Shown here piece after piece: positions 27,101 through 34,420 of a DNA stretch of 64,000 bases (the first letter of the stretch is position 1; each line of letters starts with the position of its first letter). The notes below the pieces were generated by a model. It made no database searches. It saw only the letters and a list, made by a program, of their open reading frames with translations, and was not told where the DNA came from. The position numbers and the translations under genes are program-made. The DNA lies in assembly GCF_025685575.1 (NCBI RefSeq), contig NZ_JAGSYD010000003.1, positions 186,001 to 250,000 of the forward strand. The letters are read 5' to 3'. The DNA is from Granulicella cerasi (GTDB lineage: Bacteria; Acidobacteriota; Terriglobia; Terriglobales; Acidobacteriaceae).

Positions 27101-28895
27101 CTACGCGGTCACCACGGGCTCGCTGCCCGCTGGCCTTAGCCTGGCGTCGAGCGGAGCCATCACCGGTATCCCCACCACGGTCGGAGCCAGCAGCTTCACC
27201 GTTACGGTGACAGACTCCGAAGTCCCCGCGAAGACGGCAACCAACAACTACGTTCTGCAAGTCGTCTACGCACCCACCACCACCGACAGCGCTCTGAAGG
27301 GACCGTACGCGTTCCTCTTCCAGGGCTATGACGATGTCCTGCTGGGCGTGCTCGCCTATAAGACTTCCACCGCCGGTCAGATCTACGCCGACGGCAACGG
27401 TCTCATCACGAGCGGCGTGGAAGACTCCAACCACCAGACCACCACAGTGACTACGGGCAACGTCGTTCCGACGCGTACCGTGGTCGGCAGCTATACGGTC
27501 GGCACAGACTATCGTGGCTTCCTTACCCTGACCACCTTCAACACCGACGGCACAGTGCTTGCAAACGCAACCTACGCCATCGCGTTGAAGGCACCGGCCG
27601 CACCGGCGACCATCACCGCACGCGCCAGCATGATCCGCTACGACAACGCATCGCTTGCAGGCGAGCGGGGATCGGGCACGCTGTACGCGCAGAACGCAAC
27701 GGCCGTCAGCACGGGCCTCTCAGGCAGCTATGTCTTCGGCACCTCCGGCGACACGCCCTGCCTTCTGACCTGCACGCTGAGCGTTGCTGGTGGCCCTGTG
27801 GCTGCAGTAGGACGCATCACTACCGGCGCTGGTGGCACGCTCACCGGCACCACGGACAGCATGACCGCCAGCACCGGCAACGCGAACGCCACCGTAACGG
27901 GTACGTTCTCGGCGACGGACGCCACCGGTCGCGCTACCGCGGTGATGAACGTCACCAACGCAACCGCTAACTACTACCCGACGGACTACGTGGTGTACAT
28001 CATCGACGCGAACAACGCGATCATGATGTCCACCGATCAGCACTCGAGCTTCATCCTGCTCGCGGGCACCATGCAGAAGCAGACAGCCACCACCTTCGGC
28101 AACGCCGCACTGAACACGCCGATGGTGGGTTACGAGAACGCACTGCCGAACCCCGGTCTACTTGGTCTGGGCGTCACCGTGCAGAACGTACTCAACTTCT
28201 CCACCGCAACCTTGATCCAGGTGAAGGGTGCTGCCACCGGCTCCTGCAACACGAACTACTCCGACATGGGTAGCACCACCGCCCTTGTCAGCAACCTCAC
28301 CTCGCTCAACCTCGGCTTGTTGAGCTCCACCCTGAACGATCTTCTCCAACTCCAGAAGACGACCGGCCCGTCCAATTGCACGGCCGACGCCAACGGACGC
28401 GGCGAGTTCGACTATCCAGCTCCGAGCAGCCTGCTTGCAACCACGCTGCAACTGCTCGGGATCAACGTCACCGTCAAACCCCGCACCGTGTACCTCAGCT
28501 CGGTAGGCACCGGCTACTTCCTGGAGACTGGCTATGCAGGACTCGGCCAGCTGCAGGCACAAACCGGCGCTCCGTTCACGGCAGCCAACTTCAAGGGAAC
28601 GTACGTCTACAGCTCGCTCCCCGCGGCTTCGCTTGCCAGCACGGACACCTCGGGTACCATCACCTCCACCGGAACCGGCAGTGCCACCAGCACGCTGGAT
28701 CTGAACGTAGGTGTGGGCAATATCAACCTGCTGCAGCTCGGTACGACGAGCACGCAGACCTACACACTCACTGACGCCACTGCAGGACGCTACACGATGG
28801 GAACGATGGTCTTCTATGACCTCGGTGCCAATCAGTTCGTCCTCATTGACACCAGCGCACTCGTCACTTCGCCTACGGTCAACCTGCTGTACTGA
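24195..28895 (+). CDS. Giant lipoprotein with ten putative-Ig (He_PIG-like) repeats
   Basis: 1566-residue surface lipoprotein. The lipobox VLSGC follows a hydrophobic signal (cysteine near residue 34). After an Ig-like N-terminal piece, ten repeats of about 88 residues (about 130-1015) carry the motif GGTAPY...LPAGLTL...GTPTTAG, as in cadherin/Ig-like He_PIG domains. Repeats 3, 5, 6, 7, 8 and 9 add a paired cysteine pattern (Y-x-C ... C). The last 550 residues are non-repetitive, end in LLY and have no known domain I can name. Likely an adhesin or matrix protein. A porin gene follows after 47 bases in the same direction, suggesting an operon. Confidence 0.85.
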   Translation: MNPVPPSRSLRPGLHSILFTLVAIMILFVLSGCGSGGYPGTGITKLSASAITIDSGQSFAFTASVAGGGSVNWSLGGSCSGAACGMLSASSGASVTYTAPTVTEMMKVTLTGSLPGTKSTSTATITVNPSPSILGAPTSGVIGTPYSYTVTTTGGTAPVKLSVLASSLPAGLTFDVNTGIISGTPTTAGSGTLMLSLSDTSDVPLTIQSTLTVTINSTTTPPTSITLSGNPTSGTVGTAYSATFTATGGTAPYTFSIAGGALPTGLTLSTAGVISGTPTAAGTYGFTVKVVDANNATASAAFTVVIGGGTTTNPLTITTGTLPDGTVGVAYSSTIGVSGGTAPYGCTLASGTLPAGLTLGTNCVVSGTPTTAGTSSFNVKVVDSASPVNTVTGPVSIKINAAATVISISGNPPAGTVGAAYAVTLTAAGGTAPYTFTIISGALPTGLTLSTSGAITGTPTTAGSYTFGVQAADANSATGTASFTVAIGAGTTTNPLTITTGTLPDGTVNVAYSSAIGVSGGTAPYGCTITSGSLPAGLTMSSNCLVTGTPTTAGTATFTVQATDSSSPMNTVSGPITLKINPAAVLIAIGNPPAATVGTAYTGTIPVSGGTAPYSCTLVSGALPAGLTLGANCTVTGTPTVAGSASITVKATDSASPSNTTNGPVTLTVNAAAATIVIGNPPAATVGTVYSGAIPVSGGTAPYTCSLVSGTLPAGLTLAGNCSISGTPTTSGTSTFTVKATDSASPVNTTTGAVSLTVNAAAPTITIGNPPAATTGQPYTGTIPVTGGTGPYSCTITSGTLPTGLTLGAACTITGTPTTPGSTMVTIHATDSSSPQGSATAPITVTVGAAGTITIIAPGNATVGVPYTGTIGATGGTAPYTCALQSGTLPNGLTQTGCTISGTPTATGTFTVQEKVTDSSTTPLSTTGPVSITVSAGAALSLTGSLPNAIVNQTYSQTLQATGGAGPYTYAVTTGSLPAGLSLASSGAITGIPTTVGASSFTVTVTDSEVPAKTATNNYVLQVVYAPTTTDSALKGPYAFLFQGYDDVLLGVLAYKTSTAGQIYADGNGLITSGVEDSNHQTTTVTTGNVVPTRTVVGSYTVGTDYRGFLTLTTFNTDGTVLANATYAIALKAPAAPATITARASMIRYDNASLAGERGSGTLYAQNATAVSTGLSGSYVFGTSGDTPCLLTCTLSVAGGPVAAVGRITTGAGGTLTGTTDSMTASTGNANATVTGTFSATDATGRATAVMNVTNATANYYPTDYVVYIIDANNAIMMSTDQHSSFILLAGTMQKQTATTFGNAALNTPMVGYENALPNPGLLGLGVTVQNVLNFSTATLIQVKGAATGSCNTNYSDMGSTTALVSNLTSLNLGLLSSTLNDLLQLQKTTGPSNCTADANGRGEFDYPAPSSLLATTLQLLGINVTVKPRTVYLSSVGTGYFLETGYAGLGQLQAQTGAPFTAANFKGTYVYSSLPAASLASTDTSGTITSTGTGSATSTLDLNVGVGNINLLQLGTTSTQTYTLTDATAGRYTMGTMVFYDLGANQFVLIDTSALVTSPTVNLLY

Positions 28896-28942
28896 TCGCC
28901 CACCTTGCACGGAGGGCATTCAGCCCAGAAAGGACAACTACG

Positions 28943-30223
28943 ATGCGACGAATTCTCTTCCTCTTACTTGCTACAACGGGAGCCTGGGCAGCACATGCCC
29001 AGGCCACCCCGGCCGCTCCTGACCTCATGACGCCGAAATACGATGTCGGGGCCGGCTATCAATTCATCCGCGCAAACGCCCCTCCCGGCGGTTGCCAGTG
29101 CTTCAACATGAACGGTGGTTACGCAACCTTCGGCTTCCACTTCAACCAGGGCTTCGGCATCGAGGGCCAATTCACAGAGACGCAAGCAAGCGGCATCAGC
29201 GTTCTCGGGCAAAACCTGAAGCTGATGACGTATACCGTCGGCCCCAGCGTGCGTTACCAACGTGGTCGCCTCATCGCTCGCGGTGAAGCGCTCGTCGGCG
29301 GCGCGCACGCCACGGACTCTTACTTCCCCTCCTCCTCCGGCTCGATGACGAGCGCCAGCAGCCTGGCGCTCGCCGCCGGTGGCGGCCTTGATCTCTACAT
29401 CAATCGGCGCTTCGATGTCCGCGCTGTCAACGTTCAGTTCTTACACACCGGCTTTCCGAACGGAGATAACAACTCGCAAAGCCACATCACTATCGGCGCT
29501 GGCGTCGTCTTCAAATTCGGCTGGACGAAGACGCGCGACGTCCCCCCGCGCATCGTTGTCGTGAACACGCCAGCGCCCCCGCCAGAACCCGTACTCGCCT
29601 TCGCCTGCTCTGCCGGCAGCGGCAATGTCATCGAAGGCAACGACGTCTATGTCAGCGGCAACTCCAGAGGTGTGGACGGTGTGCAATATAGCTGGACCAG
29701 CACCGGCGGACGTATCGTCGGCGACGGTGAGCACGTTCGCGTCGACACCACAGGCCTCGCCGCCGGTGAGTACCGCGTGAACGGCAAAGCTGCCTCCGGC
29801 AATCTCTCCGCCGATTGCTCGGCCGTCTTCCATGTGGTCGACAAACCCGCGCCTCCGCCGCCCAATGACACGGAAGACAAGGCGTTCCACGAACACGTAC
29901 CCGATGTCCTTTTCGATTACGACAAATCCGACATCCGTCCTGACGGAGAAGCCGCGATCCAAACCGGCATCGAGTACCTGAAAGCCAACCCCACGGAACG
30001 CGTGTTGATCGGCGGCTACGCAGATGAGCGCGGCACGCAGCAGTACAACATCGTGCTGGGTCTGAAGCGCGCGAACAATGTGCGCGATCGTATGATCGCC
30101 GCAGGCATTCGCCCGGAGCAGGTCCAGGTCGTCTCATACGGCAAGTATGTACAGGTCTGCACCAAAACCAGCGAAGAGTGCTTCCAACTGAATCGCCGTG
30201 CAGCGATGATGCGCCTACCGTAA
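28943..30223 (+). CDS. OmpA-family outer-membrane protein
   Basis: 426-residue porin with signal peptide (WAAHAQA, about 1-22). The N-terminal part (about 30-195) is an eight-strand-type barrel with ADEGYQFIRA-like alternation and FGFHFNQGFGIEGQF. A linker domain (about 210-310, YVSGNSRGVDGVQYSWTSTGG) resembles an Ig-like fold. The C-terminal OmpA domain (about 320-426) has FDYDKSDIRPDGEAAI and GGYADERGTQQYN, which bind peptidoglycan. It is 47 bases behind the giant lipoprotein, and the two probably act together at the surface. Confidence 0.9.
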   Translation: MRRILFLLLATTGAWAAHAQATPAAPDLMTPKYDVGAGYQFIRANAPPGGCQCFNMNGGYATFGFHFNQGFGIEGQFTETQASGISVLGQNLKLMTYTVGPSVRYQRGRLIARGEALVGGAHATDSYFPSSSGSMTSASSLALAAGGGLDLYINRRFDVRAVNVQFLHTGFPNGDNNSQSHITIGAGVVFKFGWTKTRDVPPRIVVVNTPAPPPEPVLAFACSAGSGNVIEGNDVYVSGNSRGVDGVQYSWTSTGGRIVGDGEHVRVDTTGLAAGEYRVNGKAASGNLSADCSAVFHVVDKPAPPPPNDTEDKAFHEHVPDVLFDYDKSDIRPDGEAAIQTGIEYLKANPTERVLIGGYADERGTQQYNIVLGLKRANNVRDRMIAAGIRPEQVQVVSYGKYVQVCTKTSEECFQLNRRAAMMRLP

Positions 30224-30241
30224 ACATATAACTCACGAACA

Positions 30242-30276
30242 AAGCGGCGGTGAAGGTTCTTCCTTCACCGCCGCTT
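30242..30276. terminator. Bidirectional terminator
   Basis: Perfect 15-bp stem AAGCGGCGGTGAAGG/CCTTCACCGCCGCTT with a TTCTT loop, between the convergent OmpA and RpiR genes. Confidence 0.9.
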
Positions 30277-30296
30277 CTCTTTGCGCTCTACCGCTG

Positions 30297-31169
30297 TCAG
30301 CTGTTCGGCTCGTACCAGCGATAACCATAAAGCTGCTCTTCTTCACCTTCGCTCAGCAGCTTCAACGTGCGAACACGCTTCACATTGGCGCACGCAGAGA
30401 TCAGTGCATCCACGAGCGCAAACGCTGCAACGAAGCTACTGCGCAGCGCCGCTCCTTCGATCTCCGCGAGGAAGTGTTCGTGCGCAAGTTGCGCGATCGC
30501 ATTCGAGCTCCTGTCAGTGATCGCCACCGTATACGCTCCGTGATTGCGCGCATCACGCAAGCCATTCACGGTGATGCGCAAACCGCGCCGGAATGTCACC
30601 GCAAGCACAACGTCCTTATCCGTCACTGATCGCATGGAATGCAGCGTCTCGCCATGTCCACTCAACACGATCGGCGCAAGCCCTACCATCACCATTTGAT
30701 AGCGCAGGTAGTCCACCACAGGGGCCGCAAGGTCTGCACCGAGCAGATAGACCATACGCGCTCCGTGCAGCTTGCGAGCCAGCGCAATCACCTGCTTCGC
30801 ATCCAGTGACGTCTTCAACTCGGCGAGATGCTCCTGGCTTTTGCGCAACGCCGCATGCACGCTCTCATGCGCACTCTGGCCCTCTGCCGACGTCGCACGA
30901 AGGCGCTCAAAAGAGGTTGCGTCCACCAACGCCCGCTCATGCAGGCAGGTCTTGAACTCCGCGTACCCATCGAAGCCAAGCTGTTTCACCGTGCGCAGCA
31001 GAAACGCGGAATCTGTGCCAAGCTTCTGCGCTGTCGCGCGCACGGAGAGCAACACATAGTCCCGCGGCGACTCAAATACGGGTCGCAAAATTTCCTGCCG
31101 ACGCTTGCTCAGCTTCGACCAGTTTTGCGCGATGGCATCTGTACTTTCTTTGATCTTTCCCGGCGTCAA
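30297..31169 (-). CDS. RpiR/MurR-family transcriptional regulator
   Basis: 290-residue regulator. The N-terminal HTH (about 15-75, VRATAQKLGTDSAFLLRTVKQLGFDGYAEFKTCL read in pieces) is followed by a SIS sugar-phosphate-binding domain (about 125-250) with VYLLGADLAAPVVDYL and VLAVTFRRGLRIT. Such proteins sense phosphosugars and regulate sugar or amino-sugar use. A 12-bp inverted repeat at 31365-31400 lies in its upstream region and is a candidate operator. The nearest gene in the other direction is the ECF sigma factor. Confidence 0.85.
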   Translation of the reverse strand: MTPGKIKESTDAIAQNWSKLSKRRQEILRPVFESPRDYVLLSVRATAQKLGTDSAFLLRTVKQLGFDGYAEFKTCLHERALVDATSFERLRATSAEGQSAHESVHAALRKSQEHLAELKTSLDAKQVIALARKLHGARMVYLLGADLAAPVVDYLRYQMVMVGLAPIVLSGHGETLHSMRSVTDKDVVLAVTFRRGLRITVNGLRDARNHGAYTVAITDRSSNAIAQLAHEHFLAEIEGAALRSSFVAAFALVDALISACANVKRVRTLKLLSEGEEEQLYGYRWYEPNS

Positions 31170-31603
31170 ATCAAAAAGTCCTCGGGCCGCACAGTGCTCG
31201 GCCCTTGCCTGAATTCAAAAGCTACAACCCAACCCGACTCGAAAGCCGGTCGGGGCAAAGCACACCGTCTGTCTACAGATACTGCATATGAGACGCCGTT
31301 GCGGAAGAAAAAGACTCCGTCCGGCGGCAAGCCGTAAACCGCAGAGCATACGCCACTTCGGTGCATTTGTTGTCAACATTAGACAACTTTGACAACAAAT
31401 GTGGTACAACTAAATCAATCTTTCGGTCATTCAGGATGCACACAGAGTTTCTCGTGTCCTTCGCGTCTCTCTTGCATTACCTGGCCGCTTCCATCGCTCG
31501 ATAGCCATGAGACAGGTCGCAGCCCCTTAGCACTTCGTGCACCGCATACCGGCGGTGCTGGGATCCCACTCTCGTCTCGGCGAGCGACTCTCACGGAAGG
31601 AAG
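31170..31603. other. Divergent intergenic region between rpiR-like and ECF sigma genes
   Basis: 434 bases with no supported gene. It contains a striking perfect inverted repeat (31365-31400). A possible + strand promoter TTGACA (31389-31394) with TAAATC (31411-31416) overlaps it. Short frames here show no recognisable protein. Confidence 0.6.
31365..31400. promoter_or_regulatory. Perfect inverted-repeat operator candidate
   Basis: ATTTGTTGTCAA-N12-TTGACAACAAAT, a perfect 12-bp inverted repeat. A second nested pair GTTGTC-N7-GACAAC shares the left arm, giving three TTGTC-type half-sites. It overlaps the TTGACA of a possible + strand promoter. Confidence 0.7.
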
Positions 31604-32257
31604 ATGCTTCTCATGGCGAGCACCACACTCAGAGCCTCCACGCTCACACTGCGTCTGGATAACGCGCTCACCTTTGCGGAGAGCACCGACGCCGCGAGCA
31701 TCGTGACCGACGAGGAACTCGGCCTGCGCATGCAAGCCGGCGATGAAACCGCTCTGCGCATCATCTACGAGCGCTATGCGAACGTTGTGCGACGCGTTGT
31801 CTTTCGCATTCTCCATGACGACGCCGAAGCCGACGACAGCGTGCAGAACGTCTTCTGGGATATGTATCGCGGCATCCATCGATTCGATCCCTCCAAGGGT
31901 TCCCTGCGTGGCTGGCTGATGCAATACGCCCGGCACCGCGCGCTGAATCAGAAGAAGGCACTCAAGCAGCGCGGCTTTTACGACACGGCTGAAGTAGATG
32001 CTGCCGACATTCTTCCGGCAAGCCGGCGCTCGCTGCTGACGCCCGAAGCCACGCTTGCCGTGCGCCAGGCCCTCACCTTCCTCACCGACAACCAACGCAC
32101 GACACTGATGATGGTCTTCCTCGAAGGCAAGGAGATGGAGGATGTCGCTCATCATCTTGGCCAGCAGGTCTCCAACGTTCGTCATCACTACTACCGCGGC
32201 ATGAGCAAGCTGCGAGAAGTGCTCAGCGAGAAGGTAGCCGGGCGCGATGTAGCCTGA
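31604..32257 (+). CDS. ECF-type RNA polymerase sigma factor
   Basis: 217-residue sigma factor. Region 2 (about 42-110) contains EELGLRMQAGDETALRIIYERYA, AEADDSVQNVFWDMY and GSLRGWLMQYARHRALN; region 4 (about 155-210) contains LEGKEMEDVAHHLGQQVSNVRHHYYRGMSKLREVL. The start at 31604 directly follows GGAAGGAAG; 31613 is an alternative with better spacing. No anti-sigma gene adjoins it; the closest zinc-finger candidate is 7.5 kb away. The N-terminal 30 residues are longer than usual for a simple ECF protein. Confidence 0.87.
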   Translation: MLLMASTTLRASTLTLRLDNALTFAESTDAASIVTDEELGLRMQAGDETALRIIYERYANVVRRVVFRILHDDAEADDSVQNVFWDMYRGIHRFDPSKGSLRGWLMQYARHRALNQKKALKQRGFYDTAEVDAADILPASRRSLLTPEATLAVRQALTFLTDNQRTTLMMVFLEGKEMEDVAHHLGQQVSNVRHHYYRGMSKLREVLSEKVAGRDVA

Positions 32258-32279
32258 GCCACACCGCACCCGCGTCCCC

Positions 32280-34340
32280 TTACTGCACGTGGCTGGAGAA
32301 CCAGTCGAGCACATGCGTCAACAGTGCCTCCTGGTGATCACGCTCGGCAAATACATGCGGCTCACGCGGAAAGCGAATCATCTGCGCTTCGCGCCCCATG
32401 AAATGCAGGCTGTTGTAAAACTCCGTTCCCTGCGACATCGGCACGCGATCATCCGCTTCGCCATGCACGACCAGCACCGGCGTCTTCACATTGTTGATGT
32501 ACGTCACGGGTGAGTGCTCGCGGTACATATCGTGGTGGGAAGCGAAGTCTCCGAAGTAGCCATCAAGGAAGCTTGGTGCGATGTCAGTGATCGTCGCCAT
32601 CGACGTGAGATCCGTGACGCCTGCACCGATGACCGCAGCCTTGAAGCGGTCCGTGTGTGTTACGGTCCACGAAGTCATGAAGCCGCCGTAGCTCCAGCCA
32701 CCTGCGACCATCTTGTCTTTATTCGCGATGCCCTGCGCTACCACGTAGTCCGCGCCATCCATCTCGTCCTGGAAGTCCTGACCGCCCCAGTCCTGGAAGT
32801 TGTCTTCCGTGAACTGCGTGCCTTGACCATCCGATCCGCGCGGGTTTGGCAGCAACACAGCCCATCCATGCGAGGCCATCATCTGCGCCCAGTCATGCCA
32901 TGATCCGAGCCAGCCGCTGTCCCACACCCCCTCGGGGCCACCGTGGAATTGCACGAGCGTCTTGTAGCTCTGGCCCTTCACATAGCCTGCAGGAAGCACC
33001 AGAACGCCGTAGATCGTACGACCGTCCTTCGAGTTCTTCCAGTGAACTTCCTCCACCTTGCCGAGCTTCCAAGCCTTCACCTGCGGGTTGTTCTCAGTCA
33101 ACGTCTGCCAGCTCTTACCGCGGAGCGTCATCACCTCCGCCGGGTGCTCCACCGTCCCCGTTGCGAAGGCCAACAGGCTCGCATCGCGCGACATCGTGAA
33201 GTCATTCAAGGCGGACATATGCTCGGCGAGGATGCGGATGCTCCCTGTCGCAGGCGCGATTTCACCGACCACAGAAGTCGTCCCCTTCACGCCGACCACA
33301 AGCAGATGCTTGCCGTCGTCGGACCAGATCATCTTCTGCCATGTGGCAGGCACTTCGCTCTTCGCGATGACTTCCTTGCCCGTCGCAAGCTCCGTCACTA
33401 CGGGCACACCCGTGATCGTGCGCTCCGTCATCTTGCTGAACGTCGCGTACTTGCCATCGGGCGACCAGTGCACGATCTGCGACTGCGCATGTTCTGCGAG
33501 CGTCTTCTCTACTTCACCGGTCGAAGCGTTGATGATCTGCACCTTCGATACCCGCCAGTAGTCGTCAAGGCGCGGTGTCGGCGCAATGCGCACGAGGAAA
33601 TGCTTCATGTCCGGCGACCAATCGAAGTCGCACAAGTTGCGTTCGCCTTCGGTAACAAGCGTCGCCGTGTGCGTCGCGAGGTCGTACACATACAGGCGAT
33701 CGAAGCGATAGTCGAAGTCAACGCGGTGATCATCGATCTTCTTTTCCTTGCGATCGGCCAGCTCCTTCGTATCCGTGTCTGCACGGACGAAGGCGATCTT
33801 CTTCCCATCGGGCGACCAGCGATACGCCTTCACGTCGCCCGGGAGATTCGTGAGCGGCATCGCTTCGCCACCGCTCACTGGCAGCAGCCAGAGCTGTGCG
33901 CCCTGCTTCGCATCTTTCTTCGGATCGTTCTTCAGAGCTCCGAGCAGTTCAGGACGACTCTCCACGCGAGCAAGAGAAAAAGGTATGGGGCTATCGCCCT
34001 TCAGACGAATCGGGTTCTTGCGGGTGGAAAGGAAAGCAATGCTGCGACCGTCTGGCGACCACTGCGGAGCAGAGTCAGCGCCATCACCGCTGCTGATCAT
34101 GTGCGCACTTGCAGGCTCATTCGCAGAGACCAGCCAGAGGTGCTGCACTTTCGCTTCAGTAGCAGGCATCGGCGTCTGCACGCTGTAAACAATCTGCTTC
34201 GCATCCGGCGAGAGATCAACCTCGCTGACCTTCTTCAGCGTAACGATATCGTGTGGCGTAACCACATGGTCCTGCGCGACGACCGCGACCGAACCAGCGG
34301 CCATCCATGCGCAGAGACTAAGGCTTGCTGCAAGACGCAT
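32280..34340 (-). CDS. S9-family prolyl-oligopeptidase-like peptidase
   Basis: 686-residue secreted or periplasmic peptidase with a signal peptide ending near VVAQD. The N-terminal half is a WD40/PD40-like beta-propeller with repeated SPDGKxIAFV motifs. The C-terminal alpha/beta hydrolase has nucleophile GWSYGG (S550), Asp in HGEADDRVP and His in PREPHVFAERDH. It cleaves short peptides, often after proline. It lies directly downstream of the Oar-type receptor, whose terminator is at 34375-34400, and a second S9 gene lies on the other side. Confidence 0.92.
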   Translation of the reverse strand: MRLAASLSLCAWMAAGSVAVVAQDHVVTPHDIVTLKKVSEVDLSPDAKQIVYSVQTPMPATEAKVQHLWLVSANEPASAHMISSGDGADSAPQWSPDGRSIAFLSTRKNPIRLKGDSPIPFSLARVESRPELLGALKNDPKKDAKQGAQLWLLPVSGGEAMPLTNLPGDVKAYRWSPDGKKIAFVRADTDTKELADRKEKKIDDHRVDFDYRFDRLYVYDLATHTATLVTEGERNLCDFDWSPDMKHFLVRIAPTPRLDDYWRVSKVQIINASTGEVEKTLAEHAQSQIVHWSPDGKYATFSKMTERTITGVPVVTELATGKEVIAKSEVPATWQKMIWSDDGKHLLVVGVKGTTSVVGEIAPATGSIRILAEHMSALNDFTMSRDASLLAFATGTVEHPAEVMTLRGKSWQTLTENNPQVKAWKLGKVEEVHWKNSKDGRTIYGVLVLPAGYVKGQSYKTLVQFHGGPEGVWDSGWLGSWHDWAQMMASHGWAVLLPNPRGSDGQGTQFTEDNFQDWGGQDFQDEMDGADYVVAQGIANKDKMVAGGWSYGGFMTSWTVTHTDRFKAAVIGAGVTDLTSMATITDIAPSFLDGYFGDFASHHDMYREHSPVTYINNVKTPVLVVHGEADDRVPMSQGTEFYNSLHFMGREAQMIRFPREPHVFAERDHQEALLTHVLDWFSSHVQ

Positions 34341-34374
34341 TGAACTTCTCCATTCGTTAAGTAAGAAAAAGAAA

Positions 34375-34400
34375 GGTGGGATGCCTGACCGCATCCCACC
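34375..34400 (-). terminator. Terminator of the Oar-like receptor gene
   Basis: Minus strand: 10-bp stem GGTGGGATGC/GCATCCCACC with loop GGTCAG, followed by TTTCTTTTTC. Confidence 0.9.
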
Positions 34401-34420
34401 GGAGACATTCAAGAGTGGCT

